A DNA stretch of 43,657 bases from Pachysolen tannophilus NRRL Y-2460 (taxonomy: Eukaryota; Ascomycota; Pichiomycetes; Alaninales; Pachysolenaceae), in contig KV454016.1 of assembly GCA_001661245.1 (NCBI GenBank), positions 719,156 to 762,812 on the forward strand, read 5' to 3'. Made by a program: the position numbers and the translations under genes. The stretch's first letter is position 1, and the number at the start of each line of letters is the position of its first letter. The notes under the pieces were generated by a model. It was not told the DNA's origin. It ran no database searches and saw nothing but the letters and a program-made list of their open reading frames with translations. Shown here one piece after another: positions 9,683-18,544 of the stretch.

Positions 9683-9692
9683 TCGGCGGCTA
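9683..9692 (+). promoter_or_regulatory. Perfect URS1 (Ume6-type) site
   Basis: TCGGCGGCTA is the exact complement of the canonical yeast URS1 TAGCCGCCGA. It stands out as GC-rich in AT-rich DNA, about 120 nt before the plus-strand start codon. It suggests repression in mitotic growth or meiotic timing for the gene at 9811 and perhaps CHK1. Confidence 0.6.
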
Positions 9693-9810
9693 ATTATTTT
9701 TTTTTTTATTTAAAAACAAAAAAAGAGAAGAATTTGAGATTTTGTTTGGTGAAGTTAAAAAGCTTCGATATTGTAAATTAAAAGAATCAATTTTTTCGAT
9801 TGGTAAGGCT

Positions 9811-11427
9811 ATGATGGATGAGACATTTGAAGGGGACGATAGCTCTGATAGTGGGCTATCGGTTTTTTTCCGAGATAAGCAATCGATTGGTGGGGTGAGG
9901 TTGGATAATCCGAATTTAAGAATATTAGATGAAGATGCAGTTAATAAACTGTACAATTCGAGACATAGCATTGGAAGTGCCGAGAGCCGATCAGATACAA
10001 CGGATATAGTTAGAGAATCTAGTTTTAGGTATGAGAAGCTGAAACCAAGTTCAAATGCAAATTTCCATCGCAGGTCTTCTGTTCAAGATTTAAAGTCTAA
10101 ATTTAGTACTAAGATAAAGAGAAAGAATAGATTCTCTAGTTTTGGAGCGCCTTCACCTTCATCTTCGTCATCAGCAGCAACAGCAACAGCGGCAACTGCC
10201 GCGGCAGTGGCGAATCGGTCTGATCATGACAATAATGGGAATGATGTCTCTGGTACTTCTGGTGGTACTTTTGGTGGTAGCGAGATGTATCCGATATATA
10301 CTGTGCCAACAAACACTACGATGGAAACTTCAAATATGTTTTCTCCAGCAAGTTCAAATTCAAATTCAAATACAGTACATACAATTGATAGCGGTAAATT
10401 ATCAAACAATTTAAGAAATCAAAATTTTTGGAAATATCATATCATTTCAATAGGTAAAAATAAAATGTATCTTACAACAAATCCAGATATTAAACATTTA
10501 TATTGTAGAAATGGTCCTGGATATTTCATTGACTTATTAATACCAAAAAGTGATGAGAAGGATAAAAAACTCAAACAATCAGAAATTGGTTATCGATTGG
10601 TTTTCAAGATTGACGATAATAAAGAAGAAGAACCTAAAAGTTGTATAATAGTAACAAAAGAGCCAAATTCCAAAAATTCAAATGGAGATTTTAAAATATC
10701 ATATGTATCATTACTAGATATTGATGTCTCTGGAAAATTACAAACAAATAAAAATAATCCAAAATCTTTAAATAACACAGCAAGAGAAGTAGATATTCCT
10801 GAATTAATGGCATTAGCAAAGAAAGATCTGGAAAATTTGGAATTAAGACAACTTATACCAAATTTTCATAGATATCAAGTAATTAATGATAATAATCAAT
10901 ATTTAATAGGTTCTAAACCTGATATTAAACAAAAAAATTCAAATAAATTAAAAATCTCAAATCATGTTTATAAATTAACAAATAAACAAAACGTTTATTT
11001 CTATAAAGATAAAGATTTACTGGTTAAAAAATTATCTTTAAGAAATCATCAACAACAAGATATAGATATAATAGGATTATTTAGACCACATGAAACAAGA
11101 TTGAAAAAAAAATTGATCAAAACGATAAATGCAACTTCAAACACTTTAAGTTCAAATGACGTGGAATTGGATATCACAGGTGAAGCAAGTTCAGATCCTT
11201 ATTCACTGAATTCAACATCTTATTATAAATCAGGAGACGGATTCTTTATTCAAAATCCAAAAGATGATTCTCCTAATGATACAAAAATTGGTTGGATAAC
11301 CATATACGAAGATCACGATCAAATCTTCAAAGACGGTTTATGGGAATTGGTATTGGGCTACACTTTTGCTATTGGTTTCGAAAGAATAATTGATGATTAT
11401 TTGAAAACAGATTTATATAATTTCTAG
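9811..11427 (+). CDS. Conserved-looking protein of unknown function
   Basis: A 538-residue protein I do not recognise. The start chosen is the first ATG (9811; a second ATG follows at once), because the open frame upstream begins at TTG. The first 210 residues are Ser/Asn/Ala-rich and probably disordered, with an Ala/Thr run near residues 120-135. From residue 210 an ordered part begins (FWKYHIISIGKNKMYLTTN, then LYCRNGPGYFIDLL) with beta-rich, alternating hydrophobic residues. The C-terminus has a well-formed block (DGFFIQNP, IGWITIYED, WELVLGYTFAIGFERI). No signal peptide or membrane span is evident. It shares the ECB/URS1 promoter with CHK1 and lies 134 nt upstream of NHA1 on the same strand. 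At least five CTG codons lie in frame, mostly in polar contexts. Confidence 0.8.
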   Translation: MMDETFEGDDSSDSGLSVFFRDKQSIGGVRLDNPNLRILDEDAVNKLYNSRHSIGSAESRSDTTDIVRESSFRYEKLKPSSNANFHRRSSVQDLKSKFSTKIKRKNRFSSFGAPSPSSSSSAATATAATAAAVANRSDHDNNGNDVSGTSGGTFGGSEMYPIYTVPTNTTMETSNMFSPASSNSNSNTVHTIDSGKLSNNLRNQNFWKYHIISIGKNKMYLTTNPDIKHLYCRNGPGYFIDLLIPKSDEKDKKLKQSEIGYRLVFKIDDNKEEEPKSCIIVTKEPNSKNSNGDFKISYVSLLDIDVSGKLQTNKNNPKSLNNTAREVDIPELMALAKKDLENLELRQLIPNFHRYQVINDNNQYLIGSKPDIKQKNSNKLKISNHVYKLTNKQNVYFYKDKDLLVKKLSLRNHQQQDIDIIGLFRPHETRLKKKLIKTINATSNTLSSNDVELDITGEASSDPYSLNSTSYYKSGDGFFIQNPKDDSPNDTKIGWITIYEDHDQIFKDGLWELVLGYTFAIGFERIIDDYLKTDLYNF

Positions 11428-11561
11428 TTTTGTAAACTACGAAAAAAATAATAATAATAATAATAGTAAAAGTAGTTGAAAAACCGTTATTTAAATACAT
11501 TTTGTAGCGTTCATCTTTTATTTTAATTTTATCTTATCTTATTTTAATTGATAAGATAGCG

Positions 11562-13670
11562 ATGGCAGTATGGGAACAGCTATCTGTCGATAAAGCACAT
11601 GTAGCTTATGCTATTATTGGATTTTTCGCAACTTTATTTGCAATTGTATCATTATTTTTAAAAGAGAAGTTATTCATTGGTGAACTGACTGTTTCCACTG
11701 TTGTAGGCATTATTACAGGTCCCAAAGTATTGAATTGGTTTTCACCTAGTTCATGGACAAGTAATTCTAAATATTTGACTCAAGAGGTTTCGAGGATTAT
11801 ATTAATTATTCAGCTTTTTGCTGTTAGTGTTGAATTACCAAAGAAATATTTAAAGCATCATTTTAGATCTGTTGCTTTATGTTTATTTTTCGCCATGACA
11901 TTTGGTTGGTTAATTACAGCGTTATTTATCTTTATTATATTCAATAAGAATTTGAATTTTAATGATGCGTTGTTGATAAGTGCTTGTATTACGGCAACTG
12001 ATCCTGTATTAGCTGCCGCTATAGTTGGTAAGGGAAAATTTGGTCAAAGAATACCTGCTCATATTAGAAATTTGTTATCTGCCGAAAGTGGTGCTAATGA
12101 TGGGATGGCATTTCCCTTTGTATTATTATCAACAAACTTGGTTGTAAGATATGGTCATCCAGGAGAAATTATAAAAGATTGGATTTGTGTTAGCATATTG
12201 TATGAAGTTGTCTTTGGTATATTATTGGGATGTATTATTGGAATTGTTGGTAGAAAATTAATCAAATTTTGTGAAAAGAAAAATTTAATTGATAGAGAAT
12301 CTTTTCTTTGTTTTTATATCTTACTTTCGCTTATGTGTACAGGTTTTGGATCAATTTTAGGAGTTGATGATTTATTGGTTTCTTTTGCTGCTGGAACAGC
12401 ATTTGCATGGGATGGTTGGTTTCAAAGACAAACTGAAGAAAGTAATTTATCAAATATCATTGATATCTTGTTAAACATGGTTTATTTTCTTTATTTTGGT
12501 TCAATAGTTCCTTGGGATTATTTCAATGATGCTAGTTTAAATTTGGAGATTTGGAGATTGATATTATTAGGAATTGTAGTTATATTTTTAAGAAGAATTC
12601 CTATTTTTCTTATGTTAAAACCATTTACTCCTGATTTAAGAACATGGAAAGAAGCCTTTTTTTGTGGTCATTTTGGTCCTATTGGAGTAGGTGCAGTATT
12701 TTGTTCAATGGTTGCTACTAGTTCTGTTGAAAAAATATACTTGAAAACCCAAACAATACTTCCGGTAGGTTCAATTGATAATGATGTTTCTTCTACTATT
12801 CCTCATTCTTATTTATTAACAGTTCTTTGGCCAATTGTTTCATTTTTAGTTATGACTTCTATTATTATTCATGGGAGTTCAGTGACAGCTATGGTCTTAT
12901 GCAGTAATGTTAAAAAGATGAATTTTACTATCAGAAACCCTCAAGAAAGTAGTTCTTCTTCAGAAGATGAAGAAGAAAGTGAAAGACAAGTATCTGTACC
13001 AAATCAAGAAACCCACGGTGAACGTAAAGATCATAATAATAAATTGACCAAAAGGATTAATAATAATACAATGCATTTAACAAGTTTTGCTTCCAGTTCT
13101 AAAAATGACCTGAAACCCAGTGAAGAGATTGAATTAGAAGCTATTCCAATCACTTATGACGAAAATGGGAAAATTAGGAAACCTGAAGTGGTATTCATTC
13201 AAGGAAACCACTCCATAGTTGAAGACAATAACGGTGAAGTTATAGATGAGTTTATTTATAATCACCACCATAATAACCAACAAGATCAGAGGAATCATGA
13301 TTATGATGATGATTCTCCAACTTTTAGGCAAAAGATTTACAAATTTTTCACTAGAACTGATAGCTTTCCTAATTATAATATCAATATTGATGAAAAAAAT
13401 AAAAAACAAAACCCTTCATTATCTTTCGATAAACAGACTTTAAACGTATATCAAGTTAACAATGAAATCTATATAGAAAATGACGACGGTAAGATCATCA
13501 GAAAATACATTATTGACGAGCAAGATAAACTGAATCAAGATATAGAAACAGGTCAAAGCAGTTCATTAAGACCAACGAGAAATCTGTTTAATAACCATAA
13601 TAATAGTGAGTTCGATGAACTGGAAATCAGAGAGAAATTAAATAAAGTCATAACTTCAAAATCCAACTAG
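11562..13670 (+). CDS. NHA1: Plasma-membrane Na+(K+)/H+ antiporter, Nha1/Cnh1 type
   Basis: A 702-residue CPA1-type antiporter that exports Na+ and K+ in exchange for protons. Residues 1-450 hold about 12 membrane spans; the start MAVWEQLSVDKAHVAYA closely follows S. cerevisiae MAIWEQLEVSKAHVAYA. Signature blocks are ISACITATDPVLAAAIV, LLSAESGANDGMAFPF, GVDDLLVSFAAG (the Asp pair needed for transport) and HFGPIGVGA. The remaining tail is hydrophilic and acidic, much shorter than in S. cerevisiae (total about 985 residues), but keeps conserved short blocks such as IENDDGKIIRKYII. At codon 42 a CTG stands where S. cerevisiae has Ser (IGEST) and other yeasts, as I recall, Ala, supporting a non-Leu reading. 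Confidence 0.95.
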   Translation: MAVWEQLSVDKAHVAYAIIGFFATLFAIVSLFLKEKLFIGELTVSTVVGIITGPKVLNWFSPSSWTSNSKYLTQEVSRIILIIQLFAVSVELPKKYLKHHFRSVALCLFFAMTFGWLITALFIFIIFNKNLNFNDALLISACITATDPVLAAAIVGKGKFGQRIPAHIRNLLSAESGANDGMAFPFVLLSTNLVVRYGHPGEIIKDWICVSILYEVVFGILLGCIIGIVGRKLIKFCEKKNLIDRESFLCFYILLSLMCTGFGSILGVDDLLVSFAAGTAFAWDGWFQRQTEESNLSNIIDILLNMVYFLYFGSIVPWDYFNDASLNLEIWRLILLGIVVIFLRRIPIFLMLKPFTPDLRTWKEAFFCGHFGPIGVGAVFCSMVATSSVEKIYLKTQTILPVGSIDNDVSSTIPHSYLLTVLWPIVSFLVMTSIIIHGSSVTAMVLCSNVKKMNFTIRNPQESSSSSEDEEESERQVSVPNQETHGERKDHNNKLTKRINNNTMHLTSFASSSKNDLKPSEEIELEAIPITYDENGKIRKPEVVFIQGNHSIVEDNNGEVIDEFIYNHHHNNQQDQRNHDYDDDSPTFRQKIYKFFTRTDSFPNYNINIDEKNKKQNPSLSFDKQTLNVYQVNNEIYIENDDGKIIRKYIIDEQDKLNQDIETGQSSSLRPTRNLFNNHNNSEFDELEIREKLNKVITSKSN

Positions 13671-13978
13671 ACGCTCGACCAAGTATCATACTGTTATATA
13701 TATTAGTTATAGGCACAGAAGGATCCATATATAGACATCTTTTACATCTTTTACATCTTTTATAATGACAATATAATTCTTTGAAACTGCTTAAAAAATG
13801 CTGAAATTTTTCAATTAAATTTTTTTCTCGTTTAATTTTTCAATTTTTCAATTTTTCAATTTTTCACGATGGTTCAAAGAGAAGAGTCATCATCATTACC
13901 TTATTTTAATTATAGAATTTGTTTGATTTCGAATATAATACAACGATTAGTTGTAATTGAATAGGAAGAGCAATTAAA
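13671..13978. other. Intergenic region NHA1-SHM1
   Basis: No gene seen in 308 nt. It contains a TTTTACATC repeat near 13738-13760 and a tandem TTTTTCAA repeat at about 13835-13866, about 115 nt before the SHM1 start. Confidence 0.6.
13835..13866 (+). repeat. TTTTTCAA tandem repeat upstream of SHM1
   Basis: About four copies of the 8-nt unit TTTTTCAA, ending at TTTTTCACG. A looser version of the same motif recurs upstream of the MRS3/4 gene (about 42250-42300). It may be a poly(dT)-like nucleosome-excluding tract. Confidence 0.75.
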
Positions 13979-15564
13979 ATGTTTTCAAGATCGTTTCGTT
14001 CTACCGTTCCTTCTGTTGTTAGAGCATCTTGGCCTTTAAAAGTATGTTTTAATTCTAGCGTTTTGTTTTCTTTTTTTTTTTGGTCTTTGGTTTTTGGTTT
14101 TTGATGGATTTATACTAACCGTTACAATTACTATTTTTTTTATTTTAACAGAGAACTTATGCTCTTTCTCCAAAAGCTCAGGCTTTGATATCCAAAAATG
14201 TTCAAGAGGTTGATCCTGAAATGGCTGAAATTCTTTCCAAGGAAAGAAATAGACAAAAGACTTCAGTGACTTTGATTCCTTCAGAAAATTTTACCTCAAG
14301 GGCAGTTATGGATTTATTAGGTTCTGAAATGCAAAACAAGTACTCAGAAGGTTATCCAGGGGAAAGATATTATGGTGGTAATGAATTCATTGATCAAGCC
14401 GAGAAATTATGTCAGAAGAGAGCTTTGGAAGCTTTCAGGTTAGATCCAAAAGAATGGGGTGTCAATGTTCAATCTTTATCAGGTGCACCAGCAAATTTGT
14501 ATACTTATTCTGCAATTTTAGAAGTAGGTGAAAGATTGATGGGTCTTGATTTACCTCATGGTGGACATTTATCACATGGTTATCAAACAGCAACTACCAA
14601 AATTTCTTATGTCTCGAAATATTTCCAAACAATGCCGTATAGATTGGATGAATCAACAGGATTAATCGATTATGAAATGTTGGAAAAAACAGCAGAATTA
14701 TTCAGACCTAAAATCATTGTTGCTGGTGCTTCTGCTTATGCAAGAGTTATTGATTATGCCAGAATGAAGAAAATAGCTGAAAAGGTTGGAGCTTATTTAA
14801 TGTCAGATATGGCTCATATTTCTGGTTTAGTTGCAGCTAATGTTACCGAATCACCATTCCCATATTCGGATATTGTTACCACTACGACACATAAATCGTT
14901 AAGAGGGCCAAGAGGTGCAATGATTTTTTATAGAAAGGGTATCAGAAAAGTTACAAAGAAAGGTAAAGAAATACCATACGAATTAGAGAAGAAGATAAAT
15001 TTTTCTGTCTTCCCAGCTCATCAAGGTGGACCACATAACCATACTATTTCAGCTTTGGCTGTTGCTTTGAAACAGGCAATGACCTCTGAATTTGTTGAAT
15101 ACCAACAAAATATTATACAAAACGCTAAAGCATTTGCAAAGTCCTTAAATGAAAAGAAATTTGATTTAGTCTCAAATGGTACTGATACCCATTTAATATT
15201 AATTGATTTGAGATCAAAGGGAATTGACGGTGCCAGAGTAGAAGCTGTCTTGGAAAGAATCAATATTGCTGCTAACAAAAATACAGTTCCAGGAGATAAG
15301 TCTGCATTGTTTCCTTCTGGATTAAGAGTTGGTACACCAGCAATGACAACAAGAGGTTTCTTGGCTCCTGAATTTGAACAAGTTTCTTCTTACATTGAAC
15401 AAGCTGTTGATATTGCACTTGAGTTAAAGGCAAAAGAAGAAGGTAGCACCCCTAAAGATAAGTTGTCAAATTTCAAAAAACAAGCCGATGAAAGTGAAAA
15501 AGTCAAACAATTAGCAAAAGAAGTAGCAACATGGGTTTCTACTTTCCCAGTTCCTGGAGAGTAA
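13979..15564 (+). CDS. SHM1: Mitochondrial serine hydroxymethyltransferase (two exons)
   Basis: Exon 1 is 13979-14041 (21 codons) and exon 2 is 14152-15564, giving 491 residues, close to the 490 of S. cerevisiae Shm1. The enzyme is PLP-dependent and interconverts serine plus tetrahydrofolate with glycine plus 5,10-methylene-THF in the matrix. The N-terminus [20 protein letters not shown] is Arg/Ser-rich without acids, a clear matrix presequence. Conserved blocks include [39 protein letters not shown], the PLP-lysine motif [26 protein letters not shown] and [12 protein letters not shown]. Without the exon the open frame would lack an ATG and the presequence. No in-frame CTG occurs in about 490 codons. 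Confidence 0.97.
14042..14151 (+). other. Intron of SHM1
   Basis: A 110-nt intron with a canonical yeast donor GTATGT, branch site TACTAAC at 14113-14119 and acceptor TTTTAACAG. Phase 0: it falls after AAA and before AGA. Confidence 0.95.
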
Positions 15565-15749
15565 TTGACTAGTGCATATACTTATATCTACTGTCTGTCT
15601 TATTTTTTTTTTTTGTTAACAGCAAATAAAGATTGATACTATATTTTAAGAATATCTACAAAACTTTTTTTAAAGAAGTAAGAAATTACAAACTTTTCTT
15701 TATGCTAATATATAATGTTCTTTATTTACAGGTAATTTTTTTTAATAAA

Positions 15750-18149
15750 TTAACTAGCCGATTTTGGATGATAATATGCCCCAGCATTTCTCTTCAATTT
15801 ATACGAATTTTCTTGCAAGACTTCTCTGATAGTTTCCTTACAAGTTTCATCCCCAAGTTTCTCAGCTGCGACAAAGGTTGACCTTAAGTGAAGCCATTTC
15901 CAGTTAAACGAAGATTTTGTAGACAATATAATCTTTCTGGCATCTTCTAGCAATCCTAATTCAGCAAAAGTAGAAATTATGTATTGTGCGAATTCAAAAT
16001 CTTTCAGATATTTCTCATCGGCTGATAACGATTTATAATTAAGTGTGTTACGGAATTTTCCTCTTTCAACCCAGATTTTGTTGGCAAACTCTATGTCTTT
16101 GAAAAATTTTGCAGCGTCTATCGCTAAGTTGTAAATATCATGGGTTCTTGGGAATTTTAATGAGATTGAATTACCAATTCTAATCAGTGGAGGTTGTTCT
16201 TTGAGCTCTTCAAAAGTAGAGGTATTATATATTTCCTCTTCATTTTCTATTATCACATGTTTTCCTTCTTCCTTCTGAAGCCCAGTTTCATCCAAATACG
16301 TTACATTTTCAAATCTTTTCTTGAACTCTGATATAGATTCACCTTTTCTTGCAGATATAAACAAGAAACTTCCGATAACTCTCTTATTTATCACATCAGG
16401 CGATTTCATCAAATTATAAGCCCAGATCGCATTTGATTCGGCAAGAATTGCTTTGTCGTTCTTAATTTCTTCCATTGGTAAAAATGGCGGAGCATTTGAA
16501 TCAAAATTATAGTTTGTAGAGTTAATAGTTCTCTTCCTCAATAATTGAATCTGGGGATGCCTTAAAGTGACCGGATCACGATCAACTTTAAACCTAGCAT
16601 AAGCAACAAATAACAAAGTCAATGGTGTAGATCCGGGATTCGAAAGTTTCTTATTTTCTGAATCCCATCTTGCTTCAAACAAAGTATTATATAATGCCCT
16701 AGTGAACGTCAAGTCGCCATCATAAGCAGCTAAATACATCATGCTCTCAATAACTTGTGAATTTAGAGGGTGATTTTTTTCATGATATTCAAATATGAAT
16801 TCCCAACCTTTCAAAAGCAATTCTTCTCTTTTTGCGCAACCCTTAGCTAAAACTAACAATGTCAATCCTGTAGGAATCAACGGTTTGGGATGATTAGTGA
16901 CCATCTCATCATAAAGATCCAAAGCTTTTTCAATGTTATCATTTAGCACATGAGCAATAACTATCGACTGATAAGCTTTTGAATCAGGTTGTGTAGATAA
17001 AGATTGGAACTTCATAGTGTCAAAAATTTCAACTGCTTCTTTATAATCATTTAATTTAACACAAATTTGCAAAATATTAGTATATATTTTCAAAGTTGGC
17101 AGGATCTTGTAAACTAATTTCATTTCTTGAAGCATTTTATTTATACTCTTAATATCATTTCTTTTCCCAAAAGATTTAATCAAGTTTCCAAAAGTATAAA
17201 CTGTTGGTTGAAAATTATGTTGTTTCATCTCTTGGAAAAAAGAATCCACCAATAATCCATATTTCAGGTCGTTTGAATATGAACTTATAAATAAATCATA
17301 CAAATATCTATCTTTTTCAATATTGGCTTGAAAAAGCATTTCATCGATTAGTTCCATATTTTTAGGTTTTTGACGGTTGGGTATATTCTGTATTAATCTT
17401 GTAACTTCAAATTGATCAAAACCTTTAAATCCATTTTTATTATAATACAAATCTTTTATAACTGATTCCCAGTCTTCAAACTCCACTGTATTAACATGAG
17501 ATATGCTATCCCCAATTCTCTTTATAACTTTCTCAGGTAAAAAAATTTGTTTTTCAGTTGTTTTTAAACCTGAAAACAATGATTTTTTCTTTTCTTCTGA
17601 CATTATCTCATTTGTTTTCTTTTTCTCTTTTAATGATAATATGCCTTGAGCTTCTAAAAGAAACTTTTCGTTTCTTTCTTCTTTTTTATTCTCATCTAGT
17701 AAAAGATCATTGACTAAATTATCCACATCATCTTCTAAAAACCTATCATCACTAGATATAATGTCCAATTCTTTCTCGATTTGTTTTCTCTTTGTGAGTT
17801 CATTTTGTTGTAAAATTTCCTTTGTTAGCCTCTCTTTTAAATTCTCCAACTCTTTAAGTTTGCGGCCTAGTTCTGCTTCTTCTTGTTTCAGTTTTCTTTC
17901 CCTTTCTCTTTTCAACCATATACTAGCAGCTGTTTCTCTTGGTTGAGGTTTCTCATCATGTATTTCAGAAACTTCCTTTTCCAAAAATAACGATGCCGGT
18001 CTCTTTTTATATGAAGAGTTGTATTTTCTTCTAACATTAACAATATTCCTCGCTAGTATCAAGTTAACCGCTCGTAATCTATTGCCACTGTTCAATATTC
18101 GAAATAAATTTTGGTTATGTCCAACATTAAGATAAGACATCTCAATCAT
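15750..18149 (-). CDS. Mitochondrial pentatricopeptide-repeat (PPR) protein, possibly Ccm1-like
   Basis: A 799-residue protein with a basic, Asn/Arg-rich N-terminus fitting a mitochondrial presequence (LFRILNSGNRLRAVNLILARN). A charged coiled coil follows at about residues 75-130. PPR-type helical hairpins run at about 290-430, for example QPTVYTFGNLIKSFGKRND, LPTLKIYTNILQICVKLND and QPDSKAYQSIVIAHVLNDN, each about 35 residues apart. PPR proteins of yeast mitochondria bind RNA for processing, stability or translation. Size and layout recall CCM1 (15S rRNA/intron factor, about 860 residues in S. cerevisiae), but I cannot confirm orthology. The ATG at 18147-18149 is a true start; another lies three codons later. 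It is convergent with SHM1 and followed upstream by TIM54 on the same strand. Confidence 0.85.
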   Translation of the reverse strand: MIEMSYLNVGHNQNLFRILNSGNRLRAVNLILARNIVNVRRKYNSSYKKRPASLFLEKEVSEIHDEKPQPRETAASIWLKRERERKLKQEEAELGRKLKELENLKERLTKEILQQNELTKRKQIEKELDIISSDDRFLEDDVDNLVNDLLLDENKKEERNEKFLLEAQGILSLKEKKKTNEIMSEEKKKSLFSGLKTTEKQIFLPEKVIKRIGDSISHVNTVEFEDWESVIKDLYYNKNGFKGFDQFEVTRLIQNIPNRQKPKNMELIDEMLFQANIEKDRYLYDLFISSYSNDLKYGLLVDSFFQEMKQHNFQPTVYTFGNLIKSFGKRNDIKSINKMLQEMKLVYKILPTLKIYTNILQICVKLNDYKEAVEIFDTMKFQSLSTQPDSKAYQSIVIAHVLNDNIEKALDLYDEMVTNHPKPLIPTGLTLLVLAKGCAKREELLLKGWEFIFEYHEKNHPLNSQVIESMMYLAAYDGDLTFTRALYNTLFEARWDSENKKLSNPGSTPLTLLFVAYARFKVDRDPVTLRHPQIQLLRKRTINSTNYNFDSNAPPFLPMEEIKNDKAILAESNAIWAYNLMKSPDVINKRVIGSFLFISARKGESISEFKKRFENVTYLDETGLQKEEGKHVIIENEEEIYNTSTFEELKEQPPLIRIGNSISLKFPRTHDIYNLAIDAAKFFKDIEFANKIWVERGKFRNTLNYKSLSADEKYLKDFEFAQYIISTFAELGLLEDARKIILSTKSSFNWKWLHLRSTFVAAEKLGDETCKETIREVLQENSYKLKRNAGAYYHPKSAS

Positions 18150-18544
18150 ACTTTCGAGCGCATACGAATATATTTCTCAACCCAAATACACAAACGATAA
18201 GAAGAGGTTAAATAAACCAAAAAAAAATAAACCAAAAAAAAAAAAAAAATCAATAAAGTCTCTATATACAAGTCACTTGGATTTTATTTATCTGATCAGT
18301 TTTACGCCCTTATTAATGATCCAAATTCTTATAGTTCTATTATTATAAAAGTTTTATCTTCTGTTGTCAATAGAATCTGAAAAGTTTTGATTTAAACTCA
18401 TCTCTTTACATTAAAAAAAATTTTCAAAATTGCCCTCTTTGGGAAATTGTGGTTTTTATACACGCCAAAAATTATCTATCTACATAGAATCGACAACGAC
18501 AACCGACAACCGACAGCCGACGACGAAGATGACGATGAAGGAGT
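18150..18544. other. Intergenic region PPR gene - TIM54
   Basis: No gene seen in 395 nt. It contains the promoter of the PPR gene, an A-rich tract at 18220-18250, and at 18491-18527 a short CGACAAC/CGACGA tandem repeat next to the 3' end of TIM54. An open stretch crossing this repeat on the plus strand is antisense to TIM54 and not a gene. Confidence 0.6.

Larger units (their letters stand above)
9418..9810. promoter_or_regulatory. Divergent CHK1 / unknown-gene promoter
   Basis: This 393-nt bidirectional promoter holds three Mcm1/ECB-like boxes at 9565-9580, 9616-9631 and 9665-9680 and a perfect URS1 at 9683-9692. The box centres are about 51 and 49 bp apart. The AT-rich 9700-9810 stretch is probably the leader of the plus-strand gene. 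Confidence 0.6.
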
